Shown: positions 57,503 through 64,000 of the stretch, piece by piece | Numbering within the stretch: the stretch's first letter is position 1 | Layout: each line of letters opens with the position of its first letter | Program-made: the position numbers and the translations under genes | Notes under the pieces: generated by a model | What the model was told of the DNA's origin: nothing | The model's input: the letters and a program-made list of their open reading frames with translations, nothing else | The model's database searches: none | Source of the DNA: Sphingopyxis sp. GW247-27LB | Lineage (GTDB): Bacteria > Pseudomonadota > Alphaproteobacteria > Sphingomonadales > Sphingomonadaceae | Reading direction: 5' to 3' | DNA length: 64,000 nucleotides | NCBI RefSeq assembly: GCF_002277025.1 | Contig: NZ_NIWD01000011.1 | Span: forward strand, 144,153-208,152

Positions 57503-58798
57503 ATGACCAAGCGTTTTCGCTCGATGTCCGCGACGGCGATGGCCGCTGTGCTGGGCCTCGCGATGATGACGACCGCCGCCGTTCCCGCGGCCGCGCGTGA
57601 AAAGCAGAAGAAGGAAGAGGCGGCCAAGGGCCCGCAGATCACCCCCAGCAAGGCGTTCATGCCAATCGTCCAGAAGATGGACGAGACGCTGAAGAAGAAG
57701 GATGCGGCGGGCCTGCAGGCGGCGATCGCCGAGGGCCAGGGCAAGGCGACCACCAACGAGGACAAATATTATCAGGGCTTCTTCACCCTGCAGCTCGGCA
57801 TATTGAACAAGGATCAAGCGCTGCAGGAGCAGGGGCTGAACGGCGCGCTCGATTCGGGTCTCGTGACGGGGCCCGACACCGCGGTCTATAATTTCTTCGC
57901 CGGCCAGTTCGCCTATCAGAAGAAGGATTATGCCAAGGCGGCGCAACGGCTCGAAGCGGCGCGCGCCGCCGGGTCGACCGAGGCTTCGCTGCCCGACGCG
58001 CTTCTCGACAGCTATATGAAATCGGGCCAGACCGACAAGGCCGTCGCCTTCGCCAAGGAAAATATCGCCAAGTTGCTCGCCGCCGGCCAGCGGCCGTCCG
58101 AGCAGATGTTCGTGATTCCGGCGCGCGCGCTGCAGGAGGCGAACCGCACCGACGAGATGTTCGACCTTCTCGCGTTGCGCCTCCAATCCTACCCGAGCCC
58201 CCAGATCTGGCACCAGACGCTGATGATTGCACTCAAAGGCGCCGACAAGGATCGCACGCTCGATACGCTGCGCCTGATGCGCGCGACGAACTCGCTGCTC
58301 GAGCGCGGCGAATATGCCGAATATGCGTCGCTCGCGTCGCAGGCTGCCCTGCCGGGTGAGGCGGTCGCGGTCATCCGCGAGGGCAAGGCGAAGAAGGTCA
58401 TCCCGGCGGCCGACGCCGATCTCGACGATCTGGCCAAGACGCAGGCCGAGCGCGCGGGCGACGAGGAATCGACGCTCGCCGCCTATGCGAAGAAGCCGGC
58501 GACACTTTCGAATCCGAAAGTCGCCGGCGTGACCGGCGACGCGCTCGTCGGCTATGGCCGCGCGGCCGAGGCGATTCCGCTCTATCAGGCGGCGATCAGC
58601 GCTGGCGGCGACAAGGAATTGTGGACCTATCGCCTTGGCGTCGCGCAGGCGCTGACCGGCGACACCGCGGCCGCCAAGGCGAGCTTCGGGCAGGTTGCCG
58701 GGCCGCGCAAGGTGCTCGCCAAATTCTGGCTCGCGAAGCTCGACACGACCGCTGCTCCCGCAGCCGCACCCGCGGCTGCACCGGCTACCGGCGGCTGA
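57503..58798 (+). CDS. Exported tetratricopeptide-like protein
   Basis: 431 aa. Signal peptide 1 to about 32 (MTKRFRSMSATAMAAVLGLA, cleavage near AAAREK). The rest consists of helical repeats of TPR type: AVYNFFAGQFAYQKKDYAKA, SLPDALLDSYMKSGQTDKAV, ALVGYGRAAEAIPLYQAAIS. A short Ala/Pro tail closes it. Its role is unknown; TPRs suggest a periplasmic scaffold. AGGAGA precedes the ATG, and a strong terminator follows. Confidence 0.8.
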   Translation: MTKRFRSMSATAMAAVLGLAMMTTAAVPAAAREKQKKEEAAKGPQITPSKAFMPIVQKMDETLKKKDAAGLQAAIAEGQGKATTNEDKYYQGFFTLQLGILNKDQALQEQGLNGALDSGLVTGPDTAVYNFFAGQFAYQKKDYAKAAQRLEAARAAGSTEASLPDALLDSYMKSGQTDKAVAFAKENIAKLLAAGQRPSEQMFVIPARALQEANRTDEMFDLLALRLQSYPSPQIWHQTLMIALKGADKDRTLDTLRLMRATNSLLERGEYAEYASLASQAALPGEAVAVIREGKAKKVIPAADADLDDLAKTQAERAGDEESTLAAYAKKPATLSNPKVAGVTGDALVGYGRAAEAIPLYQAAISAGGDKELWTYRLGVAQALTGDTAAAKASFGQVAGPRKVLAKFWLAKLDTTAAPAAAPAAAPATGG

Positions 58799-58816
58799 GG
58801 TCCGCGACCGCACGAC

Positions 58817-58854
58817 AAAAGGGCGCCGCTCCTCCCTGGGACCGGCGCCCTTTT
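58817..58854. terminator. Bidirectional intrinsic terminator
   Basis: AAAAGGGCGCCG (58817-58828) pairs exactly with CGGCGCCCTTTT (58843-58854) around a 14-base loop. The A-run and T-run make it work on both strands, for the TPR gene (stop 58798) and the convergent lrp-type gene (stop 58873). Confidence 0.85.
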
Positions 58855-58872
58855 GATTCGCCAAACGGCGCT

Positions 58873-59346
58873 TCAGGGTTCGACCGGAATGCCCGCGAGC
58901 TGCTTGGCGGTGCGAATCGTCAGCGAGGTTTTGACGCTCGTCACATTGGGCGCCGAGGTCAGGTGCGCGGTCAGGAAGGACTGGAAGCTCTGAAGGTCGC
59001 GCGCGACGACCTTGAGCAGGAAGTCGATCTCGCCGTTCAGCATATAGCATTCGCGAACCTCGGGCAGTCCGCCGACATAGTCCTCGAACGCCTGCAGATC
59101 GGATTCGGCCTGGCTGCGCAGGCTGACCATCGCGAAGACGGTGATCCCGTAGCCCAGCTTCGCCGCGTCGAGATCGGCATGATAGGAGCGGATCACGCCC
59201 GATTCTTCGAGCGCGCGCACGCGGCGCAGGCAGGGGGGGGCGGTCAAACCCACCATCTGTGCCAGTTCGACATTGGTCATCCGCCCGTTTTTCTGCAGTT
59301 CGCCGAGAATCTGCAAATCGATCTGATCGAATTTTTGGCTCGCCAT
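58873..59346 (-). CDS. Lrp/AsnC-family transcriptional regulator
   Basis: 157 aa from the ATG at 59346. N-terminal HTH: FDQIDLQILGELQKNGRMTN, then VELAQMVGLTAPPCLRRVRALEE; C-terminal RAM domain with GYGITVFAMVSLRSQ and VRECYMLNGEIDFLLKVVARD. This looks like the leucine-responsive type rather than a specific AsnC. Target genes are unknown. Divergent from the kinase-like gene at 59529. Confidence 0.9.
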   Translation of the reverse strand: MASQKFDQIDLQILGELQKNGRMTNVELAQMVGLTAPPCLRRVRALEESGVIRSYHADLDAAKLGYGITVFAMVSLRSQAESDLQAFEDYVGGLPEVRECYMLNGEIDFLLKVVARDLQSFQSFLTAHLTSAPNVTSVKTSLTIRTAKQLAGIPVEP

Positions 59347-59528
59347 TTTGTAACTTCCGCTTTCCAAGCTCGCGGAGACCATAATAATATTTCAGGCGAT
59401 TGCAATTGTCCCACAATGCTACGTCAGGGTTAACGCGCTTTCATGACCGGATGATTCACGCTAGCCGGTAATCCTACGCTAACCAACGAAGATGGGTGTG
59501 GGGCCGGCTCCGCGTGACTGCTGACACG

Positions 59529-61157
59529 ATGATCGCAACGATCTTGCGCCAGACCCCGGCCGACCGCCGGGCGCGCATCGCTGCCTGGCGTCAGCTCTCC
59601 GATATTCTGGCCCAGCGCGGCAATCAACTGGATGATGACGATGTCCGCCGCGCGCTCCACGCGCTTGCGGTGCTGCGGCCCGAGGTTCCCGAAAAGGTGC
59701 GGCGCGATTGTGCGCGCGCGCTCGCGCGCCACGGCCGCTTCGCGCCGCTGGTGGCGCTTTACGCCAACGACGTTCCCGCGGTGTCGGTAGAGATGCTGCG
59801 CGACGCGCGATTGCCGGAGGCCGACTGGCTCGCCGTGCTTCCCGCGACGAACCCGATGGCGCGCTCGGTCCTCGCGGGGCGCGACGACCTGCCCGAATCG
59901 GTGCAGCGCGCTCTCGCCGCGCTCGGCAGCGGTTCGGTCGCATTGCCCCACCCAGCGATCACGGCGGAAGAGACCCGCACCGACGACGAAGGCGCGCCGA
60001 GCCAGATCAGCGAACTGGTGCGGCGGATCGACAAATTCCAGTCGAGCCGCGGCCAGCCACTCGGCTCGCCCCCGGCGGTGCCGGACGGGACCCGTCCGGA
60101 GGCGCGCGAGAGCTTTCTGTTCGAAACGGGTCCCGACGGCGTCATCCATTGGGTCGACGGCATCACGCGTGGTGCCATCGTCGGCCTCTCGATCGCCGAG
60201 GCGGCCTTTGGCGGTGAGCCCGGGGCCGACGGCGTCGCCGCGGGCGCCTTTCGCCAGCGCGCCGAAATGATCAACGCGCGGCTGATCCTCGAAGGCGGTG
60301 AGCATGAAGCCGGCGAGTGGCGCTTTTCGGCCCTGCCCTGGTTCGAGCCCGCGACCGGCCAGTTTCGCGGCTATCGCGGCAGCGCCCGGCGGCCGCGCCG
60401 CAACGAGACGCCCTATCGCGGCGCTCCCGCCGACGCGGCGGGCGATTCGATCCGCCAGCTGATCCACGAACTGCGCAGTCCGCTCAACGCCATTTCGGGT
60501 TTCGCCCAGATCATATCGGGGCAGATGTTCGGCCCGGTCAGCCAGTCCTATCGCCGGATGGCGAAGACGATCGTCGCCGACGCATCGGCGGTGCAGGCGA
60601 TCATCGATGACCTCGAAGCGGCTGCGCGGGCTGGCGCGAGCCCGGCGGCCGAAGCCGACGCAGCGGCAGTGGCAGCCGATATCGGCGCGATCGTTGTCCA
60701 GGTCGAAACCGACCTAGGCGGATTGCTCGACGACCAGCAGGTGGGCGTCAGCATCGCGCGCGTCGGCGGGCCCTTTCGCGCGCGGACGAGCGATGCCGAC
60801 GCGCGGCGCATGGTCGGCCGCCTTGTCACGGCGCTGGTCGACGTGTCCGAACCCGGCGCGGTGCTCGTGGGTCAGCTGGTCACCGAGCCCGCGCACGACG
60901 ACATGCTGCAGCTCCGCATCGTCCGCCCTGCGGCGATCCGCTTCGCGAGCGCCGCCGAACTGCTCGACCCTGGATACAGTCCCGACGGCGAGGCGCCGGG
61001 CGCGGCGATCCTCAGCCTCGGCTTTTCGCTTCGCCTCGTCGACAGCCTTGCGCGCGCCGCGGGCGGACGGCTCGATATCGGACACAACGCCTTGACCTTG
61101 CATCTTCGCTCGGCCAACCCCGCGGAGACGGAGAAAGACGCGTCGCAGAGCGACTAG
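59529..61157 (+). CDS. Histidine-kinase-like protein with intact H-box and degenerate ATPase domain
   Basis: 542 aa from the ATG at 59529; GTG codons at 59514 and 59496 are alternatives. An N-terminal helical-repeat region (DUF2336-like by eye) and a PAS-like region precede the dimerisation helix, where H313 sits in LIHELRSPLNAISGFAQIIS. The following domain lacks the N-box (MVGRLVTALVDVSEPG, no Asn), the G1 box and a real G2 box (AILSLGFSLRLVDSLARAAG). It may be phosphorylated by another kinase, in the manner of a ChpT-like phosphotransferase. Confidence 0.82.
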   Translation: MIATILRQTPADRRARIAAWRQLSDILAQRGNQLDDDDVRRALHALAVLRPEVPEKVRRDCARALARHGRFAPLVALYANDVPAVSVEMLRDARLPEADWLAVLPATNPMARSVLAGRDDLPESVQRALAALGSGSVALPHPAITAEETRTDDEGAPSQISELVRRIDKFQSSRGQPLGSPPAVPDGTRPEARESFLFETGPDGVIHWVDGITRGAIVGLSIAEAAFGGEPGADGVAAGAFRQRAEMINARLILEGGEHEAGEWRFSALPWFEPATGQFRGYRGSARRPRRNETPYRGAPADAAGDSIRQLIHELRSPLNAISGFAQIISGQMFGPVSQSYRRMAKTIVADASAVQAIIDDLEAAARAGASPAAEADAAAVAADIGAIVVQVETDLGGLLDDQQVGVSIARVGGPFRARTSDADARRMVGRLVTALVDVSEPGAVLVGQLVTEPAHDDMLQLRIVRPAAIRFASAAELLDPGYSPDGEAPGAAILSLGFSLRLVDSLARAAGGRLDIGHNALTLHLRSANPAETEKDASQSD

Positions 61158-61184
61158 GCTCCGGGGGGCGAGGGGGAAAGCGCG

Positions 61185-62207
61185 GTGCAGCCTGCGGGCA
61201 ATTTGTTCGATGTTCCGGCGGCGCCCGACCTGGTCGGGCTCGCGGCGGGCGAACGACCGCGTTTCTGGGTGACGATCGATACCGAAGAGGATTTCGACTG
61301 GTCGGCGCCGTTCAGCCGCACCGGTCACTCGCTCGGCTCGGTCCCCGCGCTCGCCGACTGCCAGGCCTATTTCGAGCGCGCCGGCGTCCGCCCGATCTAT
61401 CTCGTCGACTGGCCGATCGTGACCGACGACCGCGCGGTCGCGATTCTGGGCGCGGCAGCACGCGAAGGGCGCTGCGAGATCGGGGCGCAGCTCCATCCCT
61501 GGGTCACGCCGCCGCACGACGAGGAGGTCAGCGCGCGCAACAGCTACACCGGCAATCTGCCGCGCGACTTGCAGCGCGCGAAGATGACGGTGCTACGCGA
61601 CGGGATCCGCGACCGGTTCGGCATCGCGCCGCTCGCCTATCGCGCCGGGCGCTACGGCTTGGGGCCCGAAACCGCGTCGATGCTCGCCGAGCTCGGCTTT
61701 CGCTGCGACACCTCGGTGCGCTCGGGCTTCGATTATCGCGCGGGGCACGGACCCGACTATCGCAAGGCGCCGCTCCATCCCTGGTGGGTGCGTACGGGCG
61801 GGGGCGCGATGCTCGAAATGCCCGTCACGACGGTCTTCGGCGGCCTGCTCGGTGGCGCCGGGCGTTCGATCTATCACCGGATGGAGCATGGCGGAATGCG
61901 TGCTGCGCTCGCGCGCTTCGGCCTGGTCGAGCGGATCGCGCTGACGCCCGAGGGCATTCCCGCCGACCGTGCGCTGCAGGCGATCGACATCGCGATCGCT
62001 CAGCGCCTGCCGGTGCTCAACTTCTCCTTCCATTCGCCGTCGCTCCAGCCCGGGAATACCCCCTATGTGCGGAGCAGCGCCGATCTGGAGCAATTCTATC
62101 GCTGGTGGGACGTGGTGCTCGGGCATCTCGCGCGCCGCGGCATTGAACCGACCACTGTGGCCGACATCATCGCGATGGCCGAGCGGGTGGAGCCGTCCGC
62201 TGCTTGA
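61185..62207 (+). CDS. Polysaccharide-deacetylase-like (NodB-fold) protein
   Basis: 340 aa from the GTG at 61185. RFWVTIDTEEDFDWSAPF gives the Asp pair; IGAQLHPWVTPP provides the His; PLAYRAGRYGLGPETASMLA is the MT3-like Arg motif. LPVLNFSFHSPSLQPG is the late His motif. This resembles WalW-like or BcsG-associated deacetylases acting on an unknown polysaccharide. It begins 27 bases after the kinase-like gene and probably shares its transcript. Confidence 0.75.
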   Translation: MQPAGNLFDVPAAPDLVGLAAGERPRFWVTIDTEEDFDWSAPFSRTGHSLGSVPALADCQAYFERAGVRPIYLVDWPIVTDDRAVAILGAAAREGRCEIGAQLHPWVTPPHDEEVSARNSYTGNLPRDLQRAKMTVLRDGIRDRFGIAPLAYRAGRYGLGPETASMLAELGFRCDTSVRSGFDYRAGHGPDYRKAPLHPWWVRTGGGAMLEMPVTTVFGGLLGGAGRSIYHRMEHGGMRAALARFGLVERIALTPEGIPADRALQAIDIAIAQRLPVLNFSFHSPSLQPGNTPYVRSSADLEQFYRWWDVVLGHLARRGIEPTTVADIIAMAERVEPSAA

Positions 62208-62258
62208 AGCCGCTTGCCAATGCGGCGCAGGCTCCGCTATCGCCCGCTGACCCCTCGG

Positions 62259-62334
62259 GGGCCTGTAGCTCAATGGTTAGAGCTGGCCGCTCATAACGGC
62301 TAGGTTGCGGGTTCGAGTCCTGCCGGGCCCACCA
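62259..62334 (+). tRNA. tRNA with CAT anticodon, probably tRNA-Ile2
   Basis: 76 nt folds into a full cloverleaf: acceptor GGGCCTG with CGGGCCC, D-arm GCTC/GAGC with an 8-base loop, anticodon stem GGCCG/CGGCT with loop CTCATAA, T-arm GCGGG/CCTGC, and an encoded ACCA end. A CAT anticodon could be Met, initiator Met or Ile2. The short D-loop (AATGGTTA) and sequence around the anticodon resemble tRNA-Ile2, whose C34 becomes lysidine. The first pair is G-C, so not the initiator. Confidence 0.9.
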
Positions 62335-62416
62335 TTTGCAATAACCCCGTGAAGTCGGCAGCGCGTCCGTTTATTTCCGCTGCCGATTTGCTCCCCGCCT
62401 TTCGCGATGCCGGCTG

Positions 62417-63289
62417 CTAATTTCTTCGCTGACGGAGGCTCGCGGGGGAAAAGCCGAAACGTCCTTTGAAGGCGTTGGAGAGATGCGCCTGATCGGCAAA
62501 GCCGCACTGGTGCGCGATGTCGATCAGCGGCGTGCCACGGCGCGCGAGGTCCATTGCGGTCGACAGGCGGATGTCCTGCAGGAAGCCGTGCGGCGTCACC
62601 CCGACCTCACGCTTGAATTCGCGCGCGAAATGGGCGCAGGAATAGCCGAGCCGGTCGGCCATGTCCTGGACGCCGATCTTTCGTTCCAGATTGCGTTCGA
62701 TCCAGGCGCGAAGGTCGGCGACCATATGGGGCGCGATGCCGCCCCGGGCCGAAGCGGCGGGCGAGGTGCGCGAGCGCTGGTGCAGCGCCAGGATGAAGCT
62801 GTCGATCAGCGACTGGGCGAGCGCCCGGTCGCCGCTGGTGTCGCGCTGCTCGTGGCAGAGCTGCTCGACCAGTGCCCGGAACAGCAGCGACAAGATCTGG
62901 TCATGCTCCGACCAGCCCGCGGTGTCGGCCGGACCCCGCCGCGAGTCCAGCGTCGGATGGTCGATGATCGCAAAGGCCCAGCGAGTCCACAGATCGTGCC
63001 GGATATTGAGCGGAGTGCCCGCGGGGTGGATGAACAATTGATGCGAAGGCAGCGCGGTAGGGACCCATTCGCCATTTTCATGGATTTCGACCGCGACCGG
63101 CTGGCCAGTGATCTGCATGCCGATCAAATGGCCTTGCAGCATCAGCGAGCGGACGTCGCAGCCGCGATTGTGCCCGACCTCGAGATGCAACCCGCGCCAA
63201 CCCTTTTGGGCCGAGCAGCGCTCGACGATCAGATCCGACTGGTGCCGCGCATAAATGGCGCGATCGCTTTTAAAGAAGCTTCCCAGCAT
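62417..63289 (-). CDS. AraC-family transcriptional regulator
   Basis: 290 aa from the ATG at 63289; GGAGG lies about five bases before it. The N-terminal half is a cupin-like sensing region (VERCSAQKGWRGLHLEV). The C-terminal double HTH is clear: IGVQDMADRLGYSCAHFARE and LIDIAHQCGFADQAHLSNAF, ending SPASLRQRRN. The ligand is unknown. Divergent from cysD; the shared gap contains a direct repeat, so it may control cysD or itself. Confidence 0.88.
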   Translation of the reverse strand: MLGSFFKSDRAIYARHQSDLIVERCSAQKGWRGLHLEVGHNRGCDVRSLMLQGHLIGMQITGQPVAVEIHENGEWVPTALPSHQLFIHPAGTPLNIRHDLWTRWAFAIIDHPTLDSRRGPADTAGWSEHDQILSLLFRALVEQLCHEQRDTSGDRALAQSLIDSFILALHQRSRTSPAASARGGIAPHMVADLRAWIERNLERKIGVQDMADRLGYSCAHFAREFKREVGVTPHGFLQDIRLSTAMDLARRGTPLIDIAHQCGFADQAHLSNAFKGRFGFSPASLRQRRN

Positions 63290-63383
63290 CCTCACCTCCC
63301 GCGAGGCCGCGCTTTGTTGCGTGGTCCCCGTCCGGTTATCGCGCCCGTTCTTCCGCGCGATAATATCTAGTCAGTCGATTAAT

Positions 63384-63412
63384 TAGCAGGATTCTACTAA
63401 ATAGCAGGATTC
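63384..63412. promoter_or_regulatory. Direct repeat TAGCAGGATTC in the araC-type/cysD gap
   Basis: TAGCAGGATTC occurs at 63384-63394 and again at 63402-63412, 18 bases apart start to start, within an AT-rich stretch unlike the flanks. The spacing is close to two helical turns, as for paired sites of an AraC- or LysR-type regulator. No consensus can be named. Confidence 0.5.
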
Positions 63413-63450
63413 GTCAAGAGCCGCGCGTGGAGCCTGCCTAAGAGCAGGGC

Positions 63451-64000
63451 ATGAGACCGGTGACCTTCCATTCCCCGCGCCTGCCTGCGCCCCCCCAGAT
63501 GCTGACGCATCTTGATCGGCTGGAGGCCGAGAGCATTCATATTTTGCGGGAGGTGCTGGCGGACGCGATGCGTCCAGTGATGCTGTATTCGGTGGGGAAG
63601 GACAGTGCGGTGATGCTGCATTTGGCGCGGAAGGCCTTTTATCCGTCGCCGCCGCCGTTTCCTTTGCTGCATGTGGACACGACGTGGAAGTTCCGGGCGA
63701 TGTACGCGCTTCGCGACCGGATGGCGGCGGAGAGCGGCATGGAGCTGATCGTCTACCGGAACCCGGAGGCGGAAGAGCGGGGGATCAACCCGTTCGACCA
63801 TGGCCCCTTGCACACCGACATGTGGAAGACGGAAGGGCTGAAGCAGGCGCTTGATCTTCACGGCTTCGACGTCGCCTTCGGCGGCGCGCGGCGCGACGAG
63901 GAGAAGAGCCGGGCGAAGGAGCGGATCTTCTCGTTCCGCACGGCGAGCCATGGCTGGGACCCGAAGCAGCAGCGTCCCGAGCTGTGGAACCTCTACAATG
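63451..64000 (+). CDS. cysD: Sulfate adenylyltransferase subunit 2 (3' end beyond window)
   Basis: ATP-sulfurylase subunit that adenylates sulfate, working with CysN. 183 codons are visible and the frame is open at the edge. Starts [20 protein letters not shown], then [17 protein letters not shown]-loop at 47-53 (SVGKDSAV); downstream [12 protein letters not shown] and [16 protein letters not shown] are family signatures. The AT-rich gap upstream probably holds its promoter. cysN is expected outside the window. Confidence 0.95.
   Translation, partial: MRPVTFHSPRLPAPPQMLTHLDRLEAESIHILREVLADAMRPVMLYSVGKDSAVMLHLARKAFYPSPPPFPLLHVDTTWKFRAMYALRDRMAAESGMELIVYRNPEAEERGINPFDHGPLHTDMWKTEGLKQALDLHGFDVAFGGARRDEEKSRAKERIFSFRTASHGWDPKQQRPELWNLYN

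Noticed and set aside
62259..62334. Calling the CAT tRNA elongator or initiator Met
   Set aside because: The G-C first pair rules out the initiator. Loop lengths and sequence fit Ile2 better than elongator Met, though a covariance search is needed to be certain.

Overview
The window is a high-GC, gene-dense stretch of an alphaproteobacterial chromosome. The gene order argS-SPOR-nagZ-scpA-scpB-tatABC, the block ppiD-trpEGDC-moaC-moeA-lexA converging on comEC, a GAAC-N7-GAAC SOS box, TTAA-N7-TTAA (CtrA-type) sites and many intergenic palindromic repeats all fit the Sphingomonadaceae; Sphingopyxis or a close relative is my best guess. That guess is inference and was not tested by any search. Almost everything is core chromosome. 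No phage, insertion sequence, CRISPR array or rRNA is visible. One tRNA is present.

Layout. 1-2982 (minus): start of a Tad/Flp pilus operon, cpaA-cpaB-cpaC, with cpaC cut by the window edge. 3084-6889: an FAD amine/amino-acid oxidase, a DUF1508 protein, then ispH-thrB-rnhA on the minus strand with overlapping stops and starts. 7044-14360 (plus): a lipoprotein, argS, a SPOR protein, nagZ, scpAB and tatABC. 14382-18113: an entericidin-like mini-lipoprotein, mgtE, a cyclophilin and a nitronate-monooxygenase-like enzyme. 18313-23632: nadC, a secreted RNase T2, a 78-aa membrane protein behind two CtrA-type boxes, an atypical lipoprotein, an LplT-like MFS transporter, pgsA and moaD-moaE. 23738-30203: oxyR, an EF-hand protein, a low-GC DUF3592-like protein, trmFO, a YhhN protein, a host-attachment-type protein, a TauD-type dioxygenase and DUF952. 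30200-38145: gyrA, a sphingomonad-type unknown (degenerate nucleotidyltransferase plus membrane segments), an alanine-rich unknown, a histidine kinase without its phospho-acceptor His, and gltA. 38183-50288: gltX, comEC, lexA, moeA, moaC, trpC, trpD, trpG, trpE and ppiD. 50457-54395: tpiA, secG, pyrG and a Crp/Fnr regulator. 54595-62207: a 790-aa coiled-coil membrane protein, an HPt-like protein lacking its His, a TPR-like exported protein, an Lrp regulator, a kinase with an intact H-box but a decayed ATPase domain, and a deacetylase-like protein. 62259-64000: tRNA (CAT, probably Ile2), an AraC regulator and the start of cysD.

How they fit together. Housekeeping functions dominate: translation (argS, gltX, trmFO, tRNA), DNA topology and condensation (gyrA, scpAB), Tat and Sec export, tryptophan and molybdopterin synthesis, phospholipid synthesis, SOS control and CTP synthesis.

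Most interesting signals. (1) Three phosphorelay-type proteins carry different defects: a kinase with an intact ATPase but Gly where His belongs, a kinase-like protein with the His but no recognisable ATP-binding motifs, and an HPt-like protein with Leu for His. (2) Two 122-nt intergenic repeats align without gaps, but their 37-nt cores are inverted relative to their flanks. (3) Tandem CtrA-type boxes sit directly in front of a tiny unknown membrane protein. (4) A conserved-looking unknown joins a degenerate nucleotidyltransferase-like domain to membrane segments, with a strong hairpin at its 5' end.
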